A DNA stretch of 47,081 nucleotides from an uncultured Clostridium sp. GTDB lineage: Bacteria; Bacillota; Clostridia; Clostridiales; Clostridiaceae. The notes beneath the pieces are model-generated. The model saw nothing but the letters and a program-made list of their open reading frames with translations, ran no database searches and had not been told where the DNA came from. The DNA lies in contig NZ_CAKVJA010000019.1 of the NCBI RefSeq assembly GCF_934754925.1, positions 1 through 47,081 on the forward strand, given 5' to 3'. The translations under genes and the position numbers were made by a program. Positions 1-6,880 of the stretch are shown here, one piece after another (within the stretch, counting starts at the first letter, position 1; the number at the start of each line of letters is the position of its first letter).

Positions 1-456
1 ATTAAATAAGCTATTAATAAAGTTAGCTTTTTGATTTTCACTATCAGAATAAATAAGATTTCTAACTTGATAAAGATAAACTGAATTATTAGTTTTAGCG
101 TAAATAGCATTTAATACAGTAGTTAAATCACTATAACCAAAGAATGGTTTAGGATTTTTAAATATATAATCATAATCTAAATAATCTAAGACTTCATTGG
201 CTAAATCACCACCTGAAATATCAAAAATAGCTTTTACTTCATGATTTTTATATAAATTCATAAAAGCTTTTCCCTTGTCTTCAGCAGAACCATTAAAAGG
301 TGAATTAACTTCATAAATATATTCACTGCAAATAGGAGTTAAATTTAAATTTTTTAATTGTAATAATAAGCTTTCAATTTTAGTATTATTAGCTAATGGT
401 TGACCATTAGAACAGGCTACAATACCAATATGATCACCCTTTTTTAAAATACACAT
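1..456 (-). CDS. LD-carboxypeptidase, S66 family (3' end cut off by window edge)
   Basis: I translated the minus strand by hand. It opens with MCILKKGDHIGIVACSNGQ and stays open to the window edge (152 codons). The early GDxIGIVACS stretch, the ISGGDLANEVLDYLDYD region and the nucleophile-elbow motif GYSDLTTVL fit peptidase family S66, which contains LdcA-type LD-carboxypeptidases of cytoplasmic murein recycling and MccF-type self-immunity proteases. In this family the Ser of GxSD is the nucleophile; the Glu and His of the triad would lie in the missing C-terminal half. The ATG is preceded at a normal distance by a good ribosome binding site (GGAGGT on the minus strand). The family is clear. 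Whether the substrate is a murein peptide or an antibiotic peptide cannot be decided from this half. Confidence 0.85.
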   Translation of the reverse strand, partial: MCILKKGDHIGIVACSNGQPLANNTKIESLLLQLKNLNLTPICSEYIYEVNSPFNGSAEDKGKAFMNLYKNHEVKAIFDISGGDLANEVLDYLDYDYIFKNPKPFFGYSDLTTVLNAIYAKTNNSVYLYQVRNLIYSDSENQKANFINSLFN

Positions 457-640
457 GAAAAATACCTCCAAGATATAAGTTTTATATAATTTTACTATTT
501 ATATTAAAATTAATAAACCATATATGTAAATATCTCTTGATTAAAATAATATTATAAAGTGGGGGTGTTTTTATGGGATAAATGATATAGTAACATATTT
601 AGAAGATTTAAATTTTATTTCAATATTTCTAAGAATCCTT

Positions 641-1273
641 ATGGCAATAATTTTTGGTGGAATAATTGGATATGGAAGAGAAAGAGAAAGAAGACCAGCT
701 GGACTTAGAACTCATATACTTGTATCTATTGGATCAACTCTTTCAATGATAACTAATATTTATATATATGAAGTATATAATTCATCAAGTGATCCAACAA
801 GACTTGGAGCTCAAGTTATAAGTGGTATTGGTTTTTTGGGCGCTGGTACTATTATAGTCACAGGAAAAAATAAAGTAAGAGGATTAACAACAGCTGCTGG
901 ACTTTGGGCATGTGCATGTATGGGATTAGCCATTGGTGCAGGATTTTATTCTGGAGCAATTATTGGATGTTTATTTATAGCATCAGTTACTGCAGCACTT
1001 TCTAAACTTGATAAAAGAATTAATAGAAACTCTAGAAATATTACTATATATTTTTTAGTTAATTCAACTAAAGCAGTATCTAAATTATTAGAGGATATAC
1101 AAAACATAAATGTGAGGATTAATGATATAGAAATAAGTAACAATAATGTATCATCTAATGATTTGATTGGAGTTTTACTTGGTCTGAGAATACCAGGGGA
1201 TATTTGTCATAATGATTTTATAGAAACAATTAGAAATAAAAATGAAGTTATTTTTTTACAGGAAATAAATTAA
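641..1273 (+). CDS. MgtC/SapB-family membrane protein, N-terminus probably frameshifted
   Basis: The protein contains the MgtC/SapB hallmark: a first hydrophobic helix ending GGIIGYGRERERRPAGLRTH, then VSIGSTLSMITN and the glycine-rich GIGFLGAGTII, giving about four membrane segments, followed by a soluble C-terminal domain of about 80 residues. MgtC proteins are linked to growth in low magnesium and to modulation of membrane ATPases. The ATG at 641 lies inside the first helix and has no ribosome binding site. The same frame is open upstream from about 550 and encodes DIVTYLEDLNFISIFLRIL, which fits the family N-terminus. The only well-placed start is ATG 573 behind GTGGGGGTG, and it reads only two codons before TAA. 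A one-base shift joins that start to the main frame. Either a frameshift or sequence error is present, or a poor internal start is used. Confidence 0.75.
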   Translation: MAIIFGGIIGYGRERERRPAGLRTHILVSIGSTLSMITNIYIYEVYNSSSDPTRLGAQVISGIGFLGAGTIIVTGKNKVRGLTTAAGLWACACMGLAIGAGFYSGAIIGCLFIASVTAALSKLDKRINRNSRNITIYFLVNSTKAVSKLLEDIQNINVRINDIEISNNNVSSNDLIGVLLGLRIPGDICHNDFIETIRNKNEVIFLQEIN

Positions 1274-1429
1274 AGAGAAGAAATAATATAAGAAAAGATT
1301 TGTGCTTATAGTAATGTTATTGCGATATAAATAATAACTTTTGGAGCTAATTCAATTTAAGTTTTCAACAGTTTCTTTATGTTATAATTAAATAATATAA
1401 AAAAATAAAAAAATAGGAGAATATATGAG

Positions 1430-2416
1430 ATGAAGCTTGGGATTATCGGATCAGGTATGATAGTAAAAGAATTTTTAGAGATAATACCATATTTAAAAGG
1501 AGTAGAGTTAAGGGGGATTTATGGTAGAAAGAGTAGTGAAGAAAAATTAAAAAAAATAAAAAATGAGAATAATATTAAAGAAATTTTTTATGATTATGAA
1601 AAATTACTTAAAAGTGATATAGATACAGTATATATAGCATTGCCTAATAATCTTCACTTTGAATTTTCAAAAAAGGCTTTAGAAGCAAATAAAAATGTTA
1701 TAGTTGAAAAGCCAATAACATCAAATTATACAGAAGCTAAAATATTAAGTAATTTAGCAAGAGAAAGAAGATTATTTATTTTTGAAGCAATTACTACTGA
1801 ATATTTGCCTAATTATTTAAAAATAAAAGAACTACTTCCTAAATTAGGAGATATAAAGATAGTTCAATGTAATTATTCTCAATATTCAAGCAGATATAAT
1901 AGCTTTAAGGAAGGTAAAGTATTGCCAGCATTTGATCCAGTATTTTCTGGTGGAGCATTAATGGATATAAATATTTATAATATTCATTATGTAGTTGGAC
2001 TATTTGGAAAGCCTAAAAATATTGAATATTATCCTAATATAGAAAGAGAAATAGACACATCAGGAATTTTAATATTAGATTATGATAAATTTAAATGTGT
2101 TTGTGTTGGGGCAAAAGATTGTAAATCACCAAGTGCAAATAATATTCAAGGAAATAATGGATGTATATATGTAGATACGCCAGTTAATATTTGTGAAAAC
2201 TTTAAAGTTATAATGAATGATGGAACTATTAGTTTATTTAATGAAAATAAATATGATAACCGTATGGTTAGTGAGTTTATAGAGTTTGTAAATACTATTA
2301 ATAATAATGATTTAGAGAGATGTTATAAAATGTTAGATCATAGTTTAATAGTAAGTGAAGTTCAAACTATTGCTAGAAAAAAAGCTGGAATAGTATTTAA
2401 GTCAGATATTAATTAA
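1430..2416 (+). CDS. Gfo/Idh/MocA-family NAD(P)-dependent oxidoreductase
   Basis: This 328-residue protein begins with a Rossmann fold (GIIGSGMIVKEFL, residues 3-15). It carries the family signature VEKPIT at about residues 92-97, whose Lys acts in catalysis or cofactor positioning. The C-terminal half is the alpha/beta dimerisation and substrate domain, including GGALMDINIYNIHYVVGLFG, where the conserved Asp and His lie. Family members oxidise or reduce sugars, inositols and related compounds with NAD(P). The substrate cannot be told from the sequence. The gene stands alone, with a TAGGAGA ribosome binding site and a strong terminator immediately after the stop, so no neighbour hints at a pathway. 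Confidence 0.88.
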   Translation: MKLGIIGSGMIVKEFLEIIPYLKGVELRGIYGRKSSEEKLKKIKNENNIKEIFYDYEKLLKSDIDTVYIALPNNLHFEFSKKALEANKNVIVEKPITSNYTEAKILSNLARERRLFIFEAITTEYLPNYLKIKELLPKLGDIKIVQCNYSQYSSRYNSFKEGKVLPAFDPVFSGGALMDINIYNIHYVVGLFGKPKNIEYYPNIEREIDTSGILILDYDKFKCVCVGAKDCKSPSANNIQGNNGCIYVDTPVNICENFKVIMNDGTISLFNENKYDNRMVSEFIEFVNTINNNDLERCYKMLDHSLIVSEVQTIARKKAGIVFKSDIN

Positions 2417-2424
2417 TGATAAAA

Positions 2425-2452
2425 TACCCCTATTTTTATAAAAATAGGGGTA
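2425..2452. terminator. bidirectional intrinsic terminator
   Basis: A near-perfect inverted repeat (ACCCCTATTTTTA / TAAAAATAGGGGT) lies between the convergent oxidoreductase gene and the small membrane protein gene. A/T runs inside and around the stem let it work in both directions. Confidence 0.8.
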
Positions 2453-2469
2453 AACTTATTATAAAGATA

Positions 2470-2733
2470 TTAAAGATATAAATAAAAATAAATAAATATA
2501 GCTAGGGTAATCGCTGCAAGAACTAAATCAATAATAGTTAGTTTATATTCTTTTTTTATAATTGATATTATTATACAAATAACACTAACAATAAGATTAA
2601 GCCCAGCTAAAATAATATTAGTAAATAATCCTGCTAAAAAAATAGATTCTAATAAGTACAGTGCGGTAGTAATAAATAAAATAATTTGTGTAATTTTAAT
2701 TATTGGACTTTTTCCTTTTAAAATATTAAACAT
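2470..2733 (-). CDS. small hydrophobic membrane protein, unknown function
   Basis: The 87-residue product is almost wholly hydrophobic. It has three likely membrane helices at about residues 12-34, 36-58 and 63-86, short charged loops (KGKSP near the N-terminus, KKEYK between helices 2 and 3) and no cysteines or obvious catalytic residues. The start is supported by AAGGAGA on the minus strand, 5-8 bases before the ATG. It is transcribed alone toward the bidirectional terminator it shares with the oxidoreductase. I do not recognise a family; it is a hypothetical integral membrane protein. Confidence 0.65.
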   Translation of the reverse strand: MFNILKGKSPIIKITQIILFITTALYLLESIFLAGLFTNIILAGLNLIVSVICIIISIIKKEYKLTIIDLVLAAITLAIFIYFYLYL

Positions 2734-2842
2734 AGTATTTCTCCTTAAATTTTATCTGATAGTTTTTATATATTCTATCAGATTTTGTTTGAATAGCAAA
2801 GTAAAAATTAGGGAGAGAAATATAAAAATAAGGAGATTAAAT

Positions 2843-3188
2843 ATGTATTATTCAACAAGTTACTCATCAGCATTAGGAGTAATCACAATGGCAAGTGATG
2901 GAGATAAATTAATTATGTGAAATTCCATATGGAGAAACTATTACTTATGGGGAAATAGCAAAGAAGGTAGCCTTTAAGATGAATAAAAAAAGTATGTCAA
3001 GTCAAGCTGTGGGTGGAGCTGTAGGTCATAATCCTATATCTATTATTATTCCATGTCACAGAGTTGTAGGTGCAAATGGAAGTCTTACTGGATATGCAGG
3101 TGGAATTGATAAAAAAATAAAATTACTTGAGCATGAAGGTGTAGATATGTCTAAGTTTTTTGCACCCACAAAGGGAACAGCTCTATAA
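2843..3188 (+). pseudogene. ogt: methylated-DNA-protein cysteine methyltransferase remnant, internal deletion
   Basis: An AAGGAGA-preceded ATG at 2843 starts MYYSTSYSSALGVITMASDG and hits TGA at about 2918. From about 2919 a different frame reads CEIPYGETITYGEIAKK and continues through the O6-alkylguanine acceptor motif IIPCHRVVGANGSLTGYAGG to the stop at 3188. Together these are the N-terminus and the DNA-binding/active-site C-terminus of an Ogt-type repair protein. About 60-70 residues normally found between them are missing, and the two parts are out of frame. A single internal deletion explains both facts. The C-terminal piece alone (from ATG 2979) keeps the active-site Cys but lacks the helix-turn-helix start, so activity is unlikely. 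Confidence 0.8.
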
Positions 3189-3282
3189 ATTTAAATAAAG
3201 ATGTTTGGAAGAACCAAGTCTATAATAGATATGAATTTATATGTGTAGGAAAGTATCATAAAGAGTATATGAAGTAAAATAA

Positions 3283-3334
3283 AAGTTAAAAGCCTTGATA
3301 TTACGGAAACGGGTAATATCAAGGCTTTTAACTT
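3283..3334. terminator. long-stem terminator beside tRNA-Leu
   Basis: A 21-bp perfect inverted repeat (arms 3283-3303 and 3314-3334) encloses a 10-base loop. It lies just past the 3' end of the minus-strand tRNA gene and past the ogt remnant, so it can end transcription from either side. Confidence 0.8.
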
Positions 3335-3348
3335 GTTAGATATATAAT

Positions 3349-3431
3349 TGGTGCCGGCAGTGGGAATCGAACCCACACGGTTGCCCGCATGATTTTGAGT
3401 CATGTGCGTCTGCCAGTTCCGCCATGCCGAC
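3349..3431 (-). tRNA. tRNA-Leu (anticodon CAA)
   Basis: The minus strand folds as a class II tRNA. The acceptor stem is GTCGGCA/TGCCGGC and a D-arm (GGCGGAACTGGCAGACGC) follows. The anticodon stem CATGA/TCATG encloses the loop CTCAAAA, which gives anticodon CAA for codon TTG. A long variable arm (CGGGCAACCG) and a T-arm GTGGG-TTCGATT-CCCAC follow. CCA is encoded. The gene is solitary. Confidence 0.95.
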
Positions 3432-3600
3432 ATAATTAATATATTTATAATGTTAACATATACCAGTTCTTATGTCAATAAAAAATCACTATAAATAATA
3501 GTATTTTTTGGAAAAATGTATTATAGAACAATTTGTAGGAATTTATCATATATTGCTTATATAATTATAAAATTACGTAGAAGGAAAGGAACGTAAGGAT

Positions 3601-4419
3601 ATGGAATGGTTTATGGGATTAAACCCTGTAGTGCAGGGCTTAGTGGCTACAATATTTACATGGGCTATAACGGCCTTAGGAGCATGTTTGGTATTTTTCT
3701 TTAAGACTGTTGATAAAAAGATTTTAAATTGTATGCTAGGCTTTGGAGCTGGGGTTATGGTAGCAGCAAGCTTTTGGTCATTATTAAATCCGGCAATAGA
3801 GTTATGTTCGGAACTAGGATATAGTCAAATTATGCTACCAGCTATAGGATTTTTTGCTGGTGGAATATTTATAATATTAGCGGATAAAATGATGGATAAA
3901 TATTCTTATGGTGTAATAACTGAAAATAACGAAATAGCAAAAGACTCAATAGTACAAAAGTATAAGAAGAGTATATTATTAGTAGTTGCAGTTACTCTTC
4001 ATAACATACCAGAGGGATTAGCAGTGGGGGTTGCTTTTGGAGGAGTAGCAGCTGGAATACCATCTGCATCAATAGGAGCGGCTATGAGTTTAGCTTTAGG
4101 AATAGGACTTCAAAATTTCCCTGAAGGGGCAGCAGTTTCTTTACCATTAAGGAGAGAGGGGCTATCAAGAGGAAAAAGTTTTTTCTATGGTCAAGCATCA
4201 GGCATAGTAGAACCAATAGCTGGAGTTTTAGGGGCAATAGCAGCTATAAGCATTAGAAGTATGCTTCCATTTTTCTTAGCTTTTTCAGCAGGGGCTATGG
4301 TTTCAGTTGTAGGATCAGAGTTATTACCAGAAGCATCTATTGAAAATAAGGCTTTAACAACTATAGGATTAATACTTGGATTTATAACTATGATGATTTT
4401 AGATGTAGCATTAGGATAA
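3601..4419 (+). CDS. ZIP-family divalent metal transporter
   Basis: The 272-residue membrane protein has about eight hydrophobic segments. It carries the two metal-binding signatures of the ZIP family in consecutive helices: HNIPEGLAVGVAFGG (about residues 132-146) and NFPEGAAVSLPLR (about 172-184). The His/Asn and Glu residues there line the metal path for Zn2+, and in related proteins Fe2+ or Mn2+. Length and layout match ZupT/GufA-type bacterial ZIP proteins. A ribosome binding site (AAGGAA) precedes the ATG. The upstream region shows no Fur-like palindrome, so I cannot say which metal regulator controls it. It converges with eno across a shared terminator. Confidence 0.9.
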   Translation: MEWFMGLNPVVQGLVATIFTWAITALGACLVFFFKTVDKKILNCMLGFGAGVMVAASFWSLLNPAIELCSELGYSQIMLPAIGFFAGGIFIILADKMMDKYSYGVITENNEIAKDSIVQKYKKSILLVVAVTLHNIPEGLAVGVAFGGVAAGIPSASIGAAMSLALGIGLQNFPEGAAVSLPLRREGLSRGKSFFYGQASGIVEPIAGVLGAIAAISIRSMLPFFLAFSAGAMVSVVGSELLPEASIENKALTTIGLILGFITMMILDVALG

Positions 4420-4441
4420 TAAAATAAGATCAAATAGAAAA

Positions 4442-4471
4442 AGGATGACACTAGTAAATGTGTATCATCCT
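4442..4471. terminator. terminator between convergent ZIP gene and eno
   Basis: The stem AGGATGA-CAC / GTG-TATCATCCT, with a small bulge and a TAGTAAA-type loop, lies between the two converging stop codons. Confidence 0.6.
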
Positions 4472-4498
4472 AATTACATAGATTAAGTGGAAAAATAA

Positions 4499-5791
4499 TT
4501 ATTTTATATTAAAGAAAGCGTTTCTTCCTCTATATTCAGCAACTTCACCTAATTCTTCTGAAATTCTAATAAGTTGATTATACTTAGCAACTCTTTCAGA
4601 TCTTGCAGGTGCACCAGTCTTAATTTGACCAGCATTAACAGCTACAACTAAATCTGCTATAGTAGTATCTTCAGTTTCTCCAGATCTATGAGAAATAACT
4701 GCAGTATATCCAGCTCTATTAGCCATTTCAATAGCATTTAAAGTTTCTGTTAAAGTACCGATTTGATTTAACTTAATTAATATTGAGTTAGCAACACCTC
4801 TTTGGATACCATCTTCTAATCTAGAAGTATTAGTAACAAATAAGTCATCTCCAACTAATTGAACCTTATCTCCAAGCCTTTCAGTTAATAGTTTCCAACC
4901 TTCCCAGTCTTCTTCAGCCATACCATCTTCAATAGAGATAATTGGATATTTATTAACCCATTCCTCTAAGAAGTCAACCATTTCAGATGCAGTTAAAGTT
5001 TTTCCTTCATGTTCTAAAACGTATTTACCATCTTTATAGTATTCAGAAGATGCAGCATCTATAGCTATAAACATTTCTTTACCTGGTTCATATCCAGCTT
5101 TAGTTATAGCTTCTAATATAACTTCAATAGCCTCTTCATTTGATTTTAAGTTTGGAGCAAATCCACCTTCATCACCAACACCAGTTGAGTAACCTTTGTT
5201 ATTTAAGGTTTTCTTTAAAGAGTGGTAAACTTCGGCACAAGCTTGAATAGCTTTATCAAATGAATCAAAACCTACAGGCATAACCATAAATTCTTGTAAA
5301 TCAACAGAGTTATCAGCATGAGAACCACCATTAATTATGTTCATCATTGGAACAGGTAAAACTTTAGCATTTACGCCACCAACATATTGATATAGTGGAA
5401 GTCCTAAGAAATTAGAAGCAGCTTGAGCTACAGCTAAAGAAACTCCTAATATAGCATTAGCACCTAGAGAACCTTTGTTATCAGTTCCATCTAGTTCTAT
5501 TAATTTCTTATCTATTGCAGTTTGGTCAAATACATTAAATCCTATTAATTCTTTTGCAATTACTTCATTTACATTTTTAACAGCATTTTGTACACCCTTA
5601 CCCATGAAGTAATCTTTATTTCCATCTCTTAATTCTACTGCTTCATATATACCAGTAGAAGCACCAGAAGGTACAGCAGCTCTTCCTATAGTTCCATCCT
5701 CAAGAATAACTTCAACTTCAACAGTTGGGAAGCATCTTGAATCTAATATTTGTCTTGCAACAACATTAATTATTTCAACAACGTTTTTCAT
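4499..5791 (-). CDS. eno: enolase (phosphopyruvate hydratase)
   Basis: Enolase converts 2-phosphoglycerate to phosphoenolpyruvate in glycolysis, in the cytoplasm, with Mg2+. The 430-residue length is typical. Visible family segments include ARQILDSRCFPTVEVEV near the N-terminus, GASTGIYEAVELRDG, GVGDEGGFAPNL, the metal ligands in IAIDAASSEYY, SIEDGMAEEDW and VGDDLFVTN, and the signature ILIKLNQIGTLTET followed by SHRSGETEDT. The start has a strong AGGAGG site on the minus strand. The gene is not in the usual gap-pgk-tpi-pgm cluster but stands alone. Its promoter is bracketed by two Fur-like palindromes, which suggests iron-responsive control of this step. That regulation is inferred from sites only. 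Confidence 0.97.
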   Translation of the reverse strand: MKNVVEIINVVARQILDSRCFPTVEVEVILEDGTIGRAAVPSGASTGIYEAVELRDGNKDYFMGKGVQNAVKNVNEVIAKELIGFNVFDQTAIDKKLIELDGTDNKGSLGANAILGVSLAVAQAASNFLGLPLYQYVGGVNAKVLPVPMMNIINGGSHADNSVDLQEFMVMPVGFDSFDKAIQACAEVYHSLKKTLNNKGYSTGVGDEGGFAPNLKSNEEAIEVILEAITKAGYEPGKEMFIAIDAASSEYYKDGKYVLEHEGKTLTASEMVDFLEEWVNKYPIISIEDGMAEEDWEGWKLLTERLGDKVQLVGDDLFVTNTSRLEDGIQRGVANSILIKLNQIGTLTETLNAIEMANRAGYTAVISHRSGETEDTTIADLVVAVNAGQIKTGAPARSERVAKYNQLIRISEELGEVAEYRGRNAFFNIK

Positions 5792-5847
5792 TTAAAATCC
5801 TCCTAAAAATAGAAAATAAAAATAAAGATAAATGAAACAATGTATTA

Positions 5848-5866
5848 ATTGAAAATCATTATCAAT
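5848..5866. promoter_or_regulatory. Fur box downstream of eno promoter start site
   Basis: ATTGAAAATCATTATCAAT differs from the palindrome ATTGATAATNATTATCAAT at one or two positions. It lies about 57 bases upstream of the eno ATG, just downstream of the predicted eno transcription start, so a bound repressor would block initiation or escape. Confidence 0.7.
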
Positions 5867-5876
5867 ACTTTGCTTA

Positions 5877-5906
5877 ATTATAACAAAATATATAAATAAA
5901 TGGCAA
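5877..5906 (-). promoter_or_regulatory. eno promoter
   Basis: On the minus strand, TTGCCA (5906-5901) and TATAAT (5882-5877) are separated by 18 bases, which is a good housekeeping sigma-factor promoter. Start of transcription is expected near 5870. Confidence 0.65.
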
Positions 5907-5910
5907 GTTA

Positions 5911-5929
5911 ATTGATAATAATTATCAAT
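5911..5929. promoter_or_regulatory. perfect Fur box upstream of eno -35
   Basis: ATTGATAATAATTATCAAT is a perfect 9-1-9 palindrome with the Fur consensus. It ends five bases from the eno -35 hexamer and lies 88 bases upstream of the -35 of the divergent NifU-like/GGGtGRT operon. It could therefore act on eno, on the operon, or on both. Confidence 0.8.
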
Positions 5930-6016
5930 TTCATTTTTAAAATGTTTACTTTAGTCAATATTTTGAAAAAATTATAAGAAATTTTAGCAATATGTTAAAA
6001 AATTATTATTTTCTTA

Positions 6017-6045
6017 TTGTTAGAGATTGATTCATCTGTTATTAT
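6017..6045 (+). promoter_or_regulatory. promoter of the NifU-like/GGGtGRT operon
   Basis: TTGTTA (6017-6022), a 17-base spacer and TATTAT (6040-6045) form a good housekeeping promoter. It places the transcript start at about 6051-6053, at the beginning of the GC-richer leader. Confidence 0.6.
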
Positions 6046-6051
6046 ATAGAG

Positions 6052-6166
6052 GTAGGATAGATTTATCCCCAGCGGGGTGAATCTTGACCCAGTTAAGTAC
6101 AGCCTATTTATTACATAGTATTTAGGACAAGCTATAACTAATATTAATTAGGGAGGAATCAATATA
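6052..6166 (+). promoter_or_regulatory. structured 5' leader RNA, possible riboswitch of unknown class
   Basis: Between the predicted start of transcription and the SD of the NifU-like gene lie about 115 bases whose composition stands out from the AT-rich spacers. A strong hairpin (GATTTATCCCC-AGC-GGGGTGAATC) is followed by the bases TTGACCCAGTTAAGTACAG. A second weaker stem-loop begins with CCTA at 6103-6106 and ends with TAGG at 6123-6126. The first bases (AGGTAGGATAG) can pair with CCTATT or CTAT downstream, which would allow alternative folds. There is no U-run terminator, so control of translation is more likely. I do not recognise it as a known riboswitch. Confidence 0.45.
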
Positions 6167-6859
6167 ATGATGTATTCAAAAGAAGTTGAAGAAATGTGCG
6201 TTGTTGCTAAAGGCGCTAATCATGCATGTGCTCCAATTCCAGTTGAAGGAAAATGGGTACAAGCTACACAAATATCAGATATTTCAGGGTTAACTCACGG
6301 AATAGGTTGGTGTGCACCTCAACAAGGAGCTTGTAAATTAACTTTAAACGTTAAAGGTGGAGTTATCCAAGAAGCATTAGTTGAAACAGTTGGATGTTCA
6401 GGAATGACTCACTCTGCTGCTATGGCTTCAGAAATATTACCAGGAAGAACTATATTAGAAGCTTTAAACACAGACTTAGTTTGTGATGCTATAAATACAG
6501 CAATGAGAGAATTATTCTTACAAATCGTATACGGAAGATCTCAAACTGCTTTCTCTGAAGGTGGATTACCAATCGGAGCTGGTTTAGAAGATTTAGGTAA
6601 GGGATTAAGATCTCAAGTTGGTACTACTTACGGAACTCTTGATAAAGGTCCTAGATACTTAGAAATGGCAGAAGGATACATTACTAAAATCGCTTTAGAT
6701 GAAGATAATGAAATCATCGGTTATAAGTTCGTTCACTTAGGAAAAATGATGGAAATGATCGGTAAGGGAATGGATGCTAATGAAGCATTAGAAAAAGCTG
6801 CAGGTCAATACGGAAGAGTTGCTGACGCTGTTAAATTAATCGATCCAAGACACGAATAA
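6167..6859 (+). CDS. NifU/IscU-like iron-sulfur cluster scaffold family protein, partner of GGGtGRT protein
   Basis: The 230-residue soluble protein has a NifU-N/IscU-like arrangement of conserved cysteines: GWCAPQQGACKL (C49, C56), VETVGCSGMTHSAAM (C77) and LVCDAI (C106). Next comes an alpha-helical middle section and a C-terminal part (GYKFVHLGKMMEMIGKGMDA) not found in classical IscU. Proteins of this kind are annotated as iron-sulfur scaffold-like and are regularly encoded beside a GGGtGRT protein, as here (21-base spacing, separate SD). Biochemical function is not established. No cysteine desulfurase lies nearby. The gene uses many C-ending codons (ATC, TAC, CAC, AAC, TTC) unlike most neighbours, which suggests strong expression. 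The start is the first of two ATGs behind GGGAGGA. Confidence 0.75.
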   Translation: MMYSKEVEEMCVVAKGANHACAPIPVEGKWVQATQISDISGLTHGIGWCAPQQGACKLTLNVKGGVIQEALVETVGCSGMTHSAAMASEILPGRTILEALNTDLVCDAINTAMRELFLQIVYGRSQTAFSEGGLPIGAGLEDLGKGLRSQVGTTYGTLDKGPRYLEMAEGYITKIALDEDNEIIGYKFVHLGKMMEMIGKGMDANEALEKAAGQYGRVADAVKLIDPRHE

Positions 6860-6880
6860 TTTGTAAGGAGGAATTTAATC

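Noticed and set aside
3191..3277. A 28-codon open stretch after the ogt remnant, reading KDVWKNQVYNRYEFICVGK and ending with TAA
   Set aside because: It vaguely resembles the C-terminus of a GNAT acetyltransferase and could be a gene remnant, but it has no start, no SD and is too short to assign.
3191..3433. Minus-strand open frame of 80 codons
   Set aside because: It is simply read-through of the tRNA-Leu gene and terminator; the tRNA explains the sequence.
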